The translations under genes and the position numbers were made by a program. A DNA stretch of 6,654 bases from Kiritimatiellia bacterium (GTDB lineage: Bacteria; Verrucomicrobiota; Kiritimatiellia; RFP12; DVOR01): NCBI GenBank assembly GCA_017646485.1, contig JAGCML010000152.1, positions 1 to 6,654 of the forward strand. The letters are read 5' to 3'. The number at the start of each line of letters is the position of its first letter. Position 1 is the first letter of the stretch. A model generated the notes under the pieces. The model searched no databases. It saw nothing but the letters and a program-made list of their open reading frames with translations, and was not told where the DNA came from. Positions 1-5,391 of this stretch are shown here, one piece after another.

Positions 1-464
1 ATGTCAGGCTTGCGGAGGTAAGCAGGATTCTGTGCGCCGCAGCAAGAAGGATTGATGAACGGACCTTCGAGGTGAACGCCGAGAATCTTGGAGTACTTTT
101 CGTTCTTGCGGTATTCAGCCACGTGACCGAGCGCCTTGGCCAACTGTTCTTCGGGGAGCGTGAGCGTGGTGGGGCACCAGGAGGTGCAGCCTTCCTTGAG
201 CTTAGCTTCGGAAATCTTTTCAATCGCAGTAGGATCTTCGTCGTCGCAGACGTCCACGCCCACTGCACCATGTGTATGCACATCGATGAAGCCAGGCATC
301 ACCATGCGGCCTTCTGCATCATAAACCCAGTCTGCATCCGTTGGGAGCGGCGTGCCGGGCTGAAGCACCTTGGCAATCTTATCGTTTTCAATGATAATCG
401 CACCGCCGTCAAATTCATAACCGGGGCTGACGATGTACGCATTCTTAATCAAACCTTTAGCCAT
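1..464 (-). CDS. nagA: N-acetylglucosamine-6-phosphate deacetylase, N-terminal 154 residues (runs off the left edge)
   Basis: Reads leftward from ATG at 464-462 and is still open at position 1, so only the first 154 residues are present; full NagA proteins are roughly 380-400 residues. The enzyme hydrolyses GlcNAc-6-phosphate to glucosamine-6-phosphate and acetate in the cytoplasm, in amino-sugar use and cell-wall recycling. Seen in the protein: a small N-terminal beta part (MAKGLIKNAYIVSPG), then PGFIDVHTHG (residues 57-66), whose H63 and H65 form the HxH metal motif of the amidohydrolase superfamily. HLEGPFINP follows at 131-139, where E133 is the expected metal-binding Glu, then GAQNP at 143-147, a NagA hallmark. 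Cysteines C73, C93, C97, C141 and C142 are more than usual but have no clear role. The start is supported by a Shine-Dalgarno GTGAGGAT (471-478, minus strand) about 7 nt upstream. Family assignment is firm; substrate is inferred from the family. Confidence 0.92.
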   Translation of the reverse strand, partial: MAKGLIKNAYIVSPGYEFDGGAIIIENDKIAKVLQPGTPLPTDADWVYDAEGRMVMPGFIDVHTHGAVGVDVCDDEDPTAIEKISEAKLKEGCTSWCPTTLTLPEEQLAKALGHVAEYRKNEKYSKILGVHLEGPFINPSCCGAQNPAYLRKPD

Positions 465-501
465 GTTTGTATCCTCACTTTCGATTGGTTGTAGTGTTAA
501 T

Positions 502-531
502 AGTGTACAACGCTTTCACAAAGTGTTGCAA
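502..531 (-). promoter_or_regulatory. Probable sigma-70-type promoter of nagA
   Basis: On the minus strand, TTGCAA (526-531) and TACACT (502-507) are separated by 18 bp. The predicted start near 495 gives a leader of about 30 nt carrying the nagA Shine-Dalgarno. The fusA promoter candidate has the same form (TTGCAG, 18 bp, TAAACT). Prediction by eye only. Confidence 0.5.
509..527. promoter_or_regulatory. Palindromic operator candidate inside the nagA promoter
   Basis: The minus strand reads AACACTTTGTGAAAGCGTT, a 19-bp inverted repeat with one mismatched pair and a GTG centre. It fills the spacer between the -35 and -10 elements of nagA, where a bound repressor would block RNA polymerase. 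The TGAAAGCG core resembles sites of LacI/GalR-family regulators, which often control sugar genes. The identity of the regulator is inference. Confidence 0.35.
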
Positions 532-786
532 GCAGAAAAACGCAAAAAAAGCAAAAAACAACGTTTAAATGCACCGTTTTTACCTCTTCTCCGCCCCTCC
601 TCCGCCGTCAGTCGACGAAAAAGATGCGACGAATAGCTGTAAAATGTCTCACGCTCCTCACTAACCAATCACAGTAGACGCCGAAGCAGACTTGGCGGTG
701 TCAGCCTCCTCTCCAGCCGATCAAAGTATACAACGTTAGACACTTCACATTCTCCTTTATAAAAAAAAGATATTGGCAGTAGAGTT
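532..786. other. Non-coding stretch between nagA and the lipoprotein gene
   Basis: No convincing gene on either strand. The nagA-proximal part is A-rich on the plus strand (about 535-565), the middle is pyrimidine- and GC-rich, and an eight-A run lies just upstream of the lipoprotein promoter at 761-768. One block, 692-716, resembles the signal-peptide coding segment of the next gene. I see no terminator or riboswitch here. Confidence 0.5.
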
Positions 787-795
787 TGCTATAGT
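787..795 (+). promoter_or_regulatory. Extended -10 promoter of the lipoprotein gene, giving a near-leaderless mRNA
   Basis: TGCTATAGT is a TGn extension followed by a near-consensus -10 hexamer (TATAGT, 790-795). Only 9 nt separate it from the ATG at 805, so transcription should begin at about 801-804 and leave 0-4 nt of leader. No -35 element lies at the proper distance: TTGGCA at 773-778 is only 11 bp upstream of the hexamer. No Shine-Dalgarno precedes the ATG. An A-run (761-768) lies upstream. Confidence 0.55.
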
Positions 796-804
796 AAAAG
801 TGCT

Positions 805-1257
805 ATGAAAAAGTTACTTCCTCTTTTGGCGGTGTCGGCCCTCCTCGCAGGATGCGCGACAGTCACATATCAACAAACCGTTTTGCCGCAGGGTGTCAAA
901 TTGGCATCCCATGAGACATTGGCACGTTTTGATGGGTTGACCGAAGAACCGTGTCGCCACATGACCGCGCTCTGCCCAAATGAGTGCGACCATGGTGGCG
1001 CCTATGCGCACTTCTCAATCGTGGAGTACACCAATTATGTGCAACACGAAAAAGAAGGCGATCCCAAACAAGAGACCTTCGCTGTGCGTATCGCGCTTCA
1101 GGATGGTTCGCTCGCACCTGAGACCTCGCCTGCGTTAAAGAGGGTCATCAGCGAACTCAGCCCCGGACAGGTCGTTGGGTTAGATTGGCTGCATTTCTAT
1201 CATCGCAATGAACAAGGTAGTTATCCCGAACGGATTATCACCCGTTTAGCAGAATAA
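805..1257 (+). CDS. Small outer-envelope lipoprotein with a Cys/His cluster, family not recognised
   Basis: 150 residues. The N-terminus MKKLLPLLAVSALLAGC is a classic type II signal peptide with lipobox LLAGC, so C17 should be lipidated after signal peptidase II cleavage and the mature protein should sit in the outer or inner membrane facing the periplasm. After a short linker comes a compact region with C50, H52, C57, C61 and H63 in the pattern CxHx4Cx3CxH, followed by a GDPKQETF stretch and a C-terminal half that looks mainly beta-stranded (VVGLDWLHFYH, then PERIITRL). This could be a small OB-like barrel, but that is an impression. The Cys/His set could bind a metal or form disulfides. 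It is the first gene of a unit with lpxB. The start is fixed by the signal peptide; there is no Shine-Dalgarno and the -10 element lies 9 nt upstream. The gene is clear; its function is unknown. Confidence 0.88.
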   Translation: MKKLLPLLAVSALLAGCATVTYQQTVLPQGVKLASHETLARFDGLTEEPCRHMTALCPNECDHGGAYAHFSIVEYTNYVQHEKEGDPKQETFAVRIALQDGSLAPETSPALKRVISELSPGQVVGLDWLHFYHRNEQGSYPERIITRLAE

Positions 1258-1304
1258 TGCGTGATCCTACGCAGATTATCCCCATTTGGCAGAATCAATT
1301 ATGA
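1257..1304 (+). promoter_or_regulatory. 15-codon linking ORF between lipoprotein and lpxB (stop/start relay)
   Basis: The lipoprotein stop overlaps an ATG (TAATG, 1255-1259). That ATG opens a frame encoding MRDPTQIIPIWQNQL, whose TGA (1302-1304) overlaps the lpxB start as ATGA (1301-1304). Neither start has a Shine-Dalgarno, so ribosomes finishing the lipoprotein could reinitiate on the mini-ORF and then on lpxB. The overlaps are visible in the sequence; translational coupling is inference, and the peptide itself is probably not functional. Confidence 0.35.
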
Positions 1305-2461
1305 ACGCAACAGAGCCTTTAAAAGTAATGATTGCCGCAGGAGAAGTCTCCGGCGACATGTATGGTGGCGCACTCATTCGTGCCTTGCGTGAACAGTTCC
1401 CAGAACGCGCCTTAGACATTCGCGGGATGGGTGGCAATGCAATGGAAGCGGAAGGCGTCAAACTCCTTCATCATACAGACGCGCTCGGCGCAATGGGCAT
1501 CTTTGAAGTCTTGGCAAAGTTGCGCTATTTCAAGCAGGTGATGAAGGATATGGTTGAGCTGGCAGAAACTTGGCGGCCAGACGTCTTAATCACCCTTGAC
1601 TACTATTCGTTCAATATCGCCTTGGCAGAAAAGGTGAAGGCGCTCGGCGTTAAAACCGTGCACTACATCTCGCCGAAGGTTTGGGTCTGGCGTAGCGGAC
1701 GCATCAATCGTATGGCAAAGGCCTACGACTTACTCCTCTGCATCTTCCCCTTTGAACCCAAATTGTACGAACCTGTAGGCTTGAAGGCCTACTATGTGGG
1801 ACATCCCTTGGTTGAACAGGCAGAAGCCACGAAGGCTGAACCCGCCCCACGGCTCCCGTGGTACGGCACCGACCAAATTGCCCTTTTGCCAGGTTCGCGC
1901 ATGGGTGAAATCCGTTCAATTCTGCCCACCTTCTTGAAGGCGGCGCGCCGCATTGAAATGGTCAAACACGGGGATTGTTCGTTCATCATTCCCGTGCCGA
2001 CGCCGAAACTCCGACTTGAGGTGGAACGGCTCCTCCTCAAACACCCCTGCCCGCGTCACCTCAGTGTAATTGATGGCAATGCACGCCACGTCATGCGTCA
2101 GGCAAAGGCTGCAATGATTGCCAGTGGCACCGCCACCTTGGAAGCGTGTTTGATGAATTGCCCCGCAGTCTTGGCCTATCGCGTGAGTTTCTTGACGGAA
2201 ATGGTCGCACGGTTGGTGCTGCCAAAGGCCTCCTTCCGCTTCGCTGGACTCGTCAATATCATCGCCGAAAAGAGCGTCATGCCCGAATTGCTCCAGCGTA
2301 ACTTTAACGTCTTCAACACCGCCTCGCATCTCTTGCCCTATCTGCGAAACACCATCGCACGACAAGACATTTTGAAGGCATACGCTGAAGTACAGGATGC
2401 ATTAGGCGCTCCTGGCGCCACCGAACGCGCCGCAAAGGCCATCGCAGAACTCCTTCATTAA
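1301..2461 (+). CDS. lpxB: Lipid-A-disaccharide synthase
   Basis: 386 residues, close to the about 380 of E. coli LpxB. This glycosyltransferase family 19 enzyme joins UDP-2,3-diacylglucosamine to lipid X (2,3-diacylglucosamine-1-phosphate), making the tetra-acyl disaccharide of lipid A at the inner face of the cytoplasmic membrane. Motifs in order: AAGEVSGD (12-19), the N-terminal signature; TLDYYSFN (98-105), where D100 matches the acidic residue of the E. coli GIDAPDFN motif; HYISPKVWVWR (121-131); YVGHPL (165-170); LLPGSRMGEI (195-204); and SGTATLEA (275-282), part of the nucleotide-sugar site. ATG 1301 is preferred; an in-frame TTG at 1286 would add five residues. No Shine-Dalgarno is visible, and translation may depend on coupling to the lipoprotein 43 nt upstream. 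lpxD, fabZ and lpxA, its usual neighbours, are absent from this window. A terminator lies 108 nt downstream. Confidence 0.96.
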   Translation: MNATEPLKVMIAAGEVSGDMYGGALIRALREQFPERALDIRGMGGNAMEAEGVKLLHHTDALGAMGIFEVLAKLRYFKQVMKDMVELAETWRPDVLITLDYYSFNIALAEKVKALGVKTVHYISPKVWVWRSGRINRMAKAYDLLLCIFPFEPKLYEPVGLKAYYVGHPLVEQAEATKAEPAPRLPWYGTDQIALLPGSRMGEIRSILPTFLKAARRIEMVKHGDCSFIIPVPTPKLRLEVERLLLKHPCPRHLSVIDGNARHVMRQAKAAMIASGTATLEACLMNCPAVLAYRVSFLTEMVARLVLPKASFRFAGLVNIIAEKSVMPELLQRNFNVFNTASHLLPYLRNTIARQDILKAYAEVQDALGAPGATERAAKAIAELLH

Positions 2462-2503
2462 AAGAAGACTACCTCATCTGCGGTGAATGTTTCAATGGCA
2501 AAG

Positions 2504-2539
2504 GTGGAGCCACACGCTTTTAAAGCGCCCCTGCTCCAC
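2504..2539 (+). other. Nested hairpin in the lpxB 3' untranslated region
   Basis: GTGGAGC (2504-2510) pairs with GCTCCAC (2533-2539). The 22-nt loop holds a second small inverted repeat, CGCT/AGCG, around TTTAA. There is no T-run after it, so it is not itself a terminator. It could protect the 3' end of the mRNA; its role is unknown. Confidence 0.4.
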
Positions 2540-2569
2540 GGCTATCTCTCCAGAAACTGACACAACCAA

Positions 2570-2608
2570 AGGCCCTATTGGACTCTCCAATAGGGCCTAA
2601 CATTTTTT
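2570..2608 (+). terminator. Rho-independent terminator of the lipoprotein-lpxB unit
   Basis: A perfect 12-bp stem, AGGCCCTATTGG (2570-2581) with CCAATAGGGCCT (2587-2598), has a 5-nt loop ACTCT and is followed by six T at 2603-2608. It lies 108 nt after the lpxB stop, with no gene in between. Confidence 0.9.
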
Positions 2609-2827
2609 ATCGGAGCACGCCTAAAGCGCCATCCACACAATCAAACACCGTGCGCCTTACACCGAACATTCATCGTTTCCCTTCCTCTTATTAACCTTTT
2701 ATCCTTTCCCCATCTTTAGGCCTGAATAAACATTCTCCGTCCTGCTCGACACGGTTTGGGCTTGAAGCCACCGCTTAATGTGACGCATCGCATTCGTCCT
2801 TTGAGCAAACACGCTTCGTCCCACACT
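2609..2827. other. Convergent gap between two terminators
   Basis: About 220 bases between the lpxB and fusA terminators. I recognise no gene or RNA. A 29-codon minus-strand frame (2699-2788, starting MRHIKRWLQA) has an AAAGGA sequence 8 nt upstream of its ATG, but no family resemblance and no clear promoter, so it is not called as a gene. Confidence 0.5.
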
Positions 2828-2865
2828 AAAAATAAAAACGACCACGCAGTGAAGCGTGGTCGTTT
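2828..2865 (-). terminator. Rho-independent terminator of fusA
   Basis: Read on the minus strand, AAACGACCACGC pairs perfectly with GCGTGGTCGTTT around a TTCACT loop (12-bp stem, 2836-2865), and the T-rich tract TTTTTATTTTT runs from 2838 down to 2828. It begins 26 nt beyond the fusA stop codon. Confidence 0.92.
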
Positions 2866-2891
2866 GTCTTGTCCGATTAATCGGTAACGAC

Positions 2892-4997
2892 TTAGTCGTC
2901 GTTTTCGGAGTAACCGTGAACCTTGCCGGCTTTGCGGCGCTTTTCAACGATTTCGTCCTGGAGGTTGCGCGGCACGGGTTCGTAGTGGTCGAACACCATG
3001 GTGAATGCACCACGGCCCTGCGTGAGGGTACGGATGGTGTTGGAGTAACCAAACATTTCACCCAAGGGCACGAAACCGTGGACGAGGCGTGCACCGCCGC
3101 GTTCTTCCATACCTTCGACGCGACCACGACGCTGAGAGAGCGAGCCAGTTGCTGCACCCATGTAATCTTCGGGAACAACGACTTCGACCTTCATGATCGG
3201 TTCGAGGAGCTGAGGCTGGCTCTTCAAGAAGACTTCCTTGAAGCACTGACGAGCAGCGGTCTGGAAGGCGAATTCCGAAGAGTCGACGTCATGGTAAGAA
3301 CCGTAGAAGAGGGTTGCCTTAAGCGGGAGCACGGGATAGCCAGCGAGAGGGCCGGATTCCATTGCAGCACGGGTACCCTTTTCGACTGCGGGGATGTATT
3401 CGCCGGGAATCACACCGCCCTTGATGTCGTTGATGAATTCGAATTCCTTGCCGTCTTCCTGCGGAGCGAACTTCATGCAGACGTGACCATACTGACCGCG
3501 ACCACCGGACTGCTTCTTGTGCTTGTATTCGCCTTCGCCTTCAACAGCGATGGATTCACGGTAAGCAACTTCGGGACGACCCACTTCGCATTCAACGTTG
3601 AATTCGCGCTTCAAGCGGTCAACGATGATTTCGAGGTGAAGTTCACCCATACCGGAGATGATGGTTTCGGAGGTTTCCTGGTCGAACGCCACGGTGAAGG
3701 TGGGGTCTTCCTGAGCGAGGGTGTGGAGCGCGTTACCGAGCTTTTCGTTGTCGCCACGGGAAACAGGCTTCACAGCAATCGAGATCACCGGTGCGGGGAA
3801 GTCGATGGATTCCAAGTGAATGGGGTTTTCGATATCGCAGAGGGTATCACCGGTGCGGGTGTTGGGCAAGCCGATAACAGCCACGATGTCGCCTGCGTAT
3901 GCTTCTTCAAGCTTTTCCTGGTGGTTAGCGTGCATACGGAAGAGGCGGGAAATACGAGCCTTCTTATTGATCGAAGAGTCGAGGATTTCAGCGCCAGCGC
4001 GGAGAACGCCCGAGTAGATACGGGTGAAGATGATCTTACCCATGTTCTTATCGGCCATAATCTTGAATGCGAGAGCAGAGAGGGGTTCGTCATCGGAAGC
4101 GTGACGGACGATGGATTCGTCTGCTTCGTCGACCACTGCAGGGATGTCGAGCGGGCTGGGGAGGTAGCTCACCACTGCGTCGAGGAGGATCTGGATACCC
4201 TTGTTCTTGAATGCGGTACCGCAGAATGCAGGCATGATGGAGCGGCTGATGCAACCCTTACGAAGACCCTTGATGATTTCTTCCTTGGTGAGGGTGCCTT
4301 CTTCGAAGAACTTGTTCATGAGTTCTTCATCCTGTTCAGCAGCAGCTTCGATCATCTCCTGGCGCATTTCTTCGCACTTATCCTTGAGTTCAGCAGGGAT
4401 TTCGGAGTAGATCTGCTTCACGCCGTTGGAGGCCTTATCGTAAGTGACGAGGCGTTCTTCGAGCAAGTCCACCACGCCTTCGAAGGTTTCACCAGCGCCG
4501 AGCGGGCAAACCATCGGAACGGGGCGAGCGTTGAGCTGGTTCTTCACCTGTTCCATCACGGAGAAGAAGTTAGCGCCCACGCGGTCCATCTTGTTCACGA
4601 AGATCAACTTCGGCACTTTGTACTTTTCAGACTGGCGCCACACCTGTTCGGACTGGGGCTGCACGCCACCGACCGAGCAGAACACTGCGACAGCACCGTC
4701 AAGCACGCGGAGGGAGCGTTCCACTTCTGCAGTGAAGTCCACGTGGCCGGGAGTGTCAATCAAAGAAATCATGTAGTCACCCCACATCACAGCGGTAGCT
4801 GCGGAGGTGATGGTAATGCCGCGTTCTTGTTCCTGAACCATCCAGTCCATCGTGGCGCCGCCATCGTGCACTTCGCCAATCTTGTGGTTCTTACCAGAAT
4901 AGAACAAAATACGTTCAGACGTGGTCGTCTTACCGGCGTCAATGTGGGCCATAATACCAATGTTGCGCACATGGTCCAACGGAATTTTGCGTGCCAT
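2892..4997 (-). CDS. fusA: Elongation factor G
   Basis: 701 residues, close to the 704 of E. coli EF-G. This GTPase drives translocation of tRNA and mRNA on the ribosome and works with RRF in ribosome recycling. GTPase motifs are intact: AHIDAGKT (17-24), RGITI (59-63), DTPGH (81-85), NKMD (135-138) and CGTAF (259-263). Domain II follows, then SGMGELHLEI (448-457), domain IV with SGGRGQYGHV (497-506) and GSYHDVDSSE (566-575) at the tip that enters the decoding site, and domain V to the end. The start is firm: Shine-Dalgarno AAGGAG (5006-5011) lies 8 nt before ATG. The gene stands alone, with its own promoter and terminator; rpsL, rpsG and tuf are not adjacent. The stop codon sits inside a short palindrome (ACGACTTAGTCGT, 2887-2899). 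It looks like a full, functional EF-G; whether the genome has a second copy cannot be seen. Confidence 0.98.
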   Translation of the reverse strand: MARKIPLDHVRNIGIMAHIDAGKTTTSERILFYSGKNHKIGEVHDGGATMDWMVQEQERGITITSAATAVMWGDYMISLIDTPGHVDFTAEVERSLRVLDGAVAVFCSVGGVQPQSEQVWRQSEKYKVPKLIFVNKMDRVGANFFSVMEQVKNQLNARPVPMVCPLGAGETFEGVVDLLEERLVTYDKASNGVKQIYSEIPAELKDKCEEMRQEMIEAAAEQDEELMNKFFEEGTLTKEEIIKGLRKGCISRSIMPAFCGTAFKNKGIQILLDAVVSYLPSPLDIPAVVDEADESIVRHASDDEPLSALAFKIMADKNMGKIIFTRIYSGVLRAGAEILDSSINKKARISRLFRMHANHQEKLEEAYAGDIVAVIGLPNTRTGDTLCDIENPIHLESIDFPAPVISIAVKPVSRGDNEKLGNALHTLAQEDPTFTVAFDQETSETIISGMGELHLEIIVDRLKREFNVECEVGRPEVAYRESIAVEGEGEYKHKKQSGGRGQYGHVCMKFAPQEDGKEFEFINDIKGGVIPGEYIPAVEKGTRAAMESGPLAGYPVLPLKATLFYGSYHDVDSSEFAFQTAARQCFKEVFLKSQPQLLEPIMKVEVVVPEDYMGAATGSLSQRRGRVEGMEERGGARLVHGFVPLGEMFGYSNTIRTLTQGRGAFTMVFDHYEPVPRNLQDEIVEKRRKAGKVHGYSENDD

Positions 4998-5042
4998 AAT
5001 GTAATCTCCTTAAAGGGGCATCACTTGAAAAAAAGTCCCACC

Positions 5043-5072
5043 AGTTTATCACATTAAATCCATACTCTGCAA
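5043..5072 (-). promoter_or_regulatory. Candidate fusA promoter
   Basis: On the minus strand, TTGCAG (5067-5072) lies 18 bp from TAAACT (5043-5048). This predicts a start near 5036 and a leader of about 40 nt containing the strong Shine-Dalgarno. A TGT extension before GATAAA in an overlapping register may contribute. The spacing matches the nagA promoter candidate. Confidence 0.4.
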
Positions 5073-5374
5073 CACTTTTTGCACGATTTCCCATCCTCCC
5101 CGTAAAAAATCCCCCACTTTTACAGTATTTCGATTCCGGATTACGCTTTTACTTCCTCCCCCAATACAATAAAAAAGCCCGCGCTTTATGTCTCAAATCT
5201 ACCCGTCTCGAATCAGCTCCTCGCCTTACAATAAATAAAGCCTCTCTTTACCATTCTACAAGCACTTGGATTTCCTCTTTATCCTTACAATAGTAGTAGT
5301 ACCATCGCCATGTCATTATCCAACACGCAAAGCGATAAAAAACAAAAAAAGTCCAGCGATATCCTTACACTTCG
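5073..5374. other. Non-coding divergent region upstream of the TonB-like gene
   Basis: Pyrimidine-rich on the plus strand, with no credible gene. The plus strand contains CCTTACA at 5224, 5283 and 5363, and the -10-like TACAAT at 5165, 5227 and 5286, ahead of the one at 5378 that I call the promoter. An AAAGC/GCTTT hairpin (5174-5187) followed on the minus strand by a T-run could be a weak terminator pointing at fusA. Two A-rich tracts (5336-5342 and 5344-5350) lie 28-42 bp upstream of the called -10. Confidence 0.4.
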
Positions 5375-5383
5375 TGGTACAAT
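5375..5383 (+). promoter_or_regulatory. Extended -10 promoter of the TonB-like gene, giving a near-leaderless mRNA
   Basis: TGGTACAAT is a TGn extension plus the -10 hexamer TACAAT (5378-5383). The ATG at 5392 begins 8 nt later, so transcription should start at about 5389-5392. No Shine-Dalgarno is present in ACCCCAA, and an in-frame TAA at 5383-5385 rules out an upstream start. No -35 consensus is seen. The layout closely copies that of the lipoprotein gene. Confidence 0.55.
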
Positions 5384-5391
5384 AACCCCAA

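Noticed and set aside
72..494. 140-codon plus-strand frame over nagA
   Set aside because: Opposite strand of a clear NagA coding sequence with intact catalytic motifs.
773..778. TTGGCA as a -35 box for the lipoprotein promoter
   Set aside because: Only 11 bp from the -10 hexamer; normal spacing is 16-18 bp.
1286..1300. TTG at 1286 as the lpxB start
   Set aside because: Adds only five residues, has no Shine-Dalgarno, and ATG 1301 gives the normal LpxB N-terminus; not excluded outright.
1916..2365. 149-codon minus-strand frame within lpxB
   Set aside because: Antisense shadow of conserved LpxB motifs; no independent support.
2856..5057. 733-codon open frame on the plus strand opposite fusA
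   Set aside because: It covers fusA entirely and has no recognisable domains; the fusA frame has complete EF-G motifs. Long antisense frames are a common by-product of biased codon use in highly expressed genes.
521..5081. Shared TGCAACACTTT near the nagA and fusA promoters
   Set aside because: An 11-base match is expected by chance in a window of this size, and the two copies have opposite orientation relative to their genes.
5174..5187. AAAGC-CCGC-GCTTT hairpin as a minus-strand terminator
   Set aside because: Five-base stem is weak and no minus-strand gene lies upstream of it in the window.
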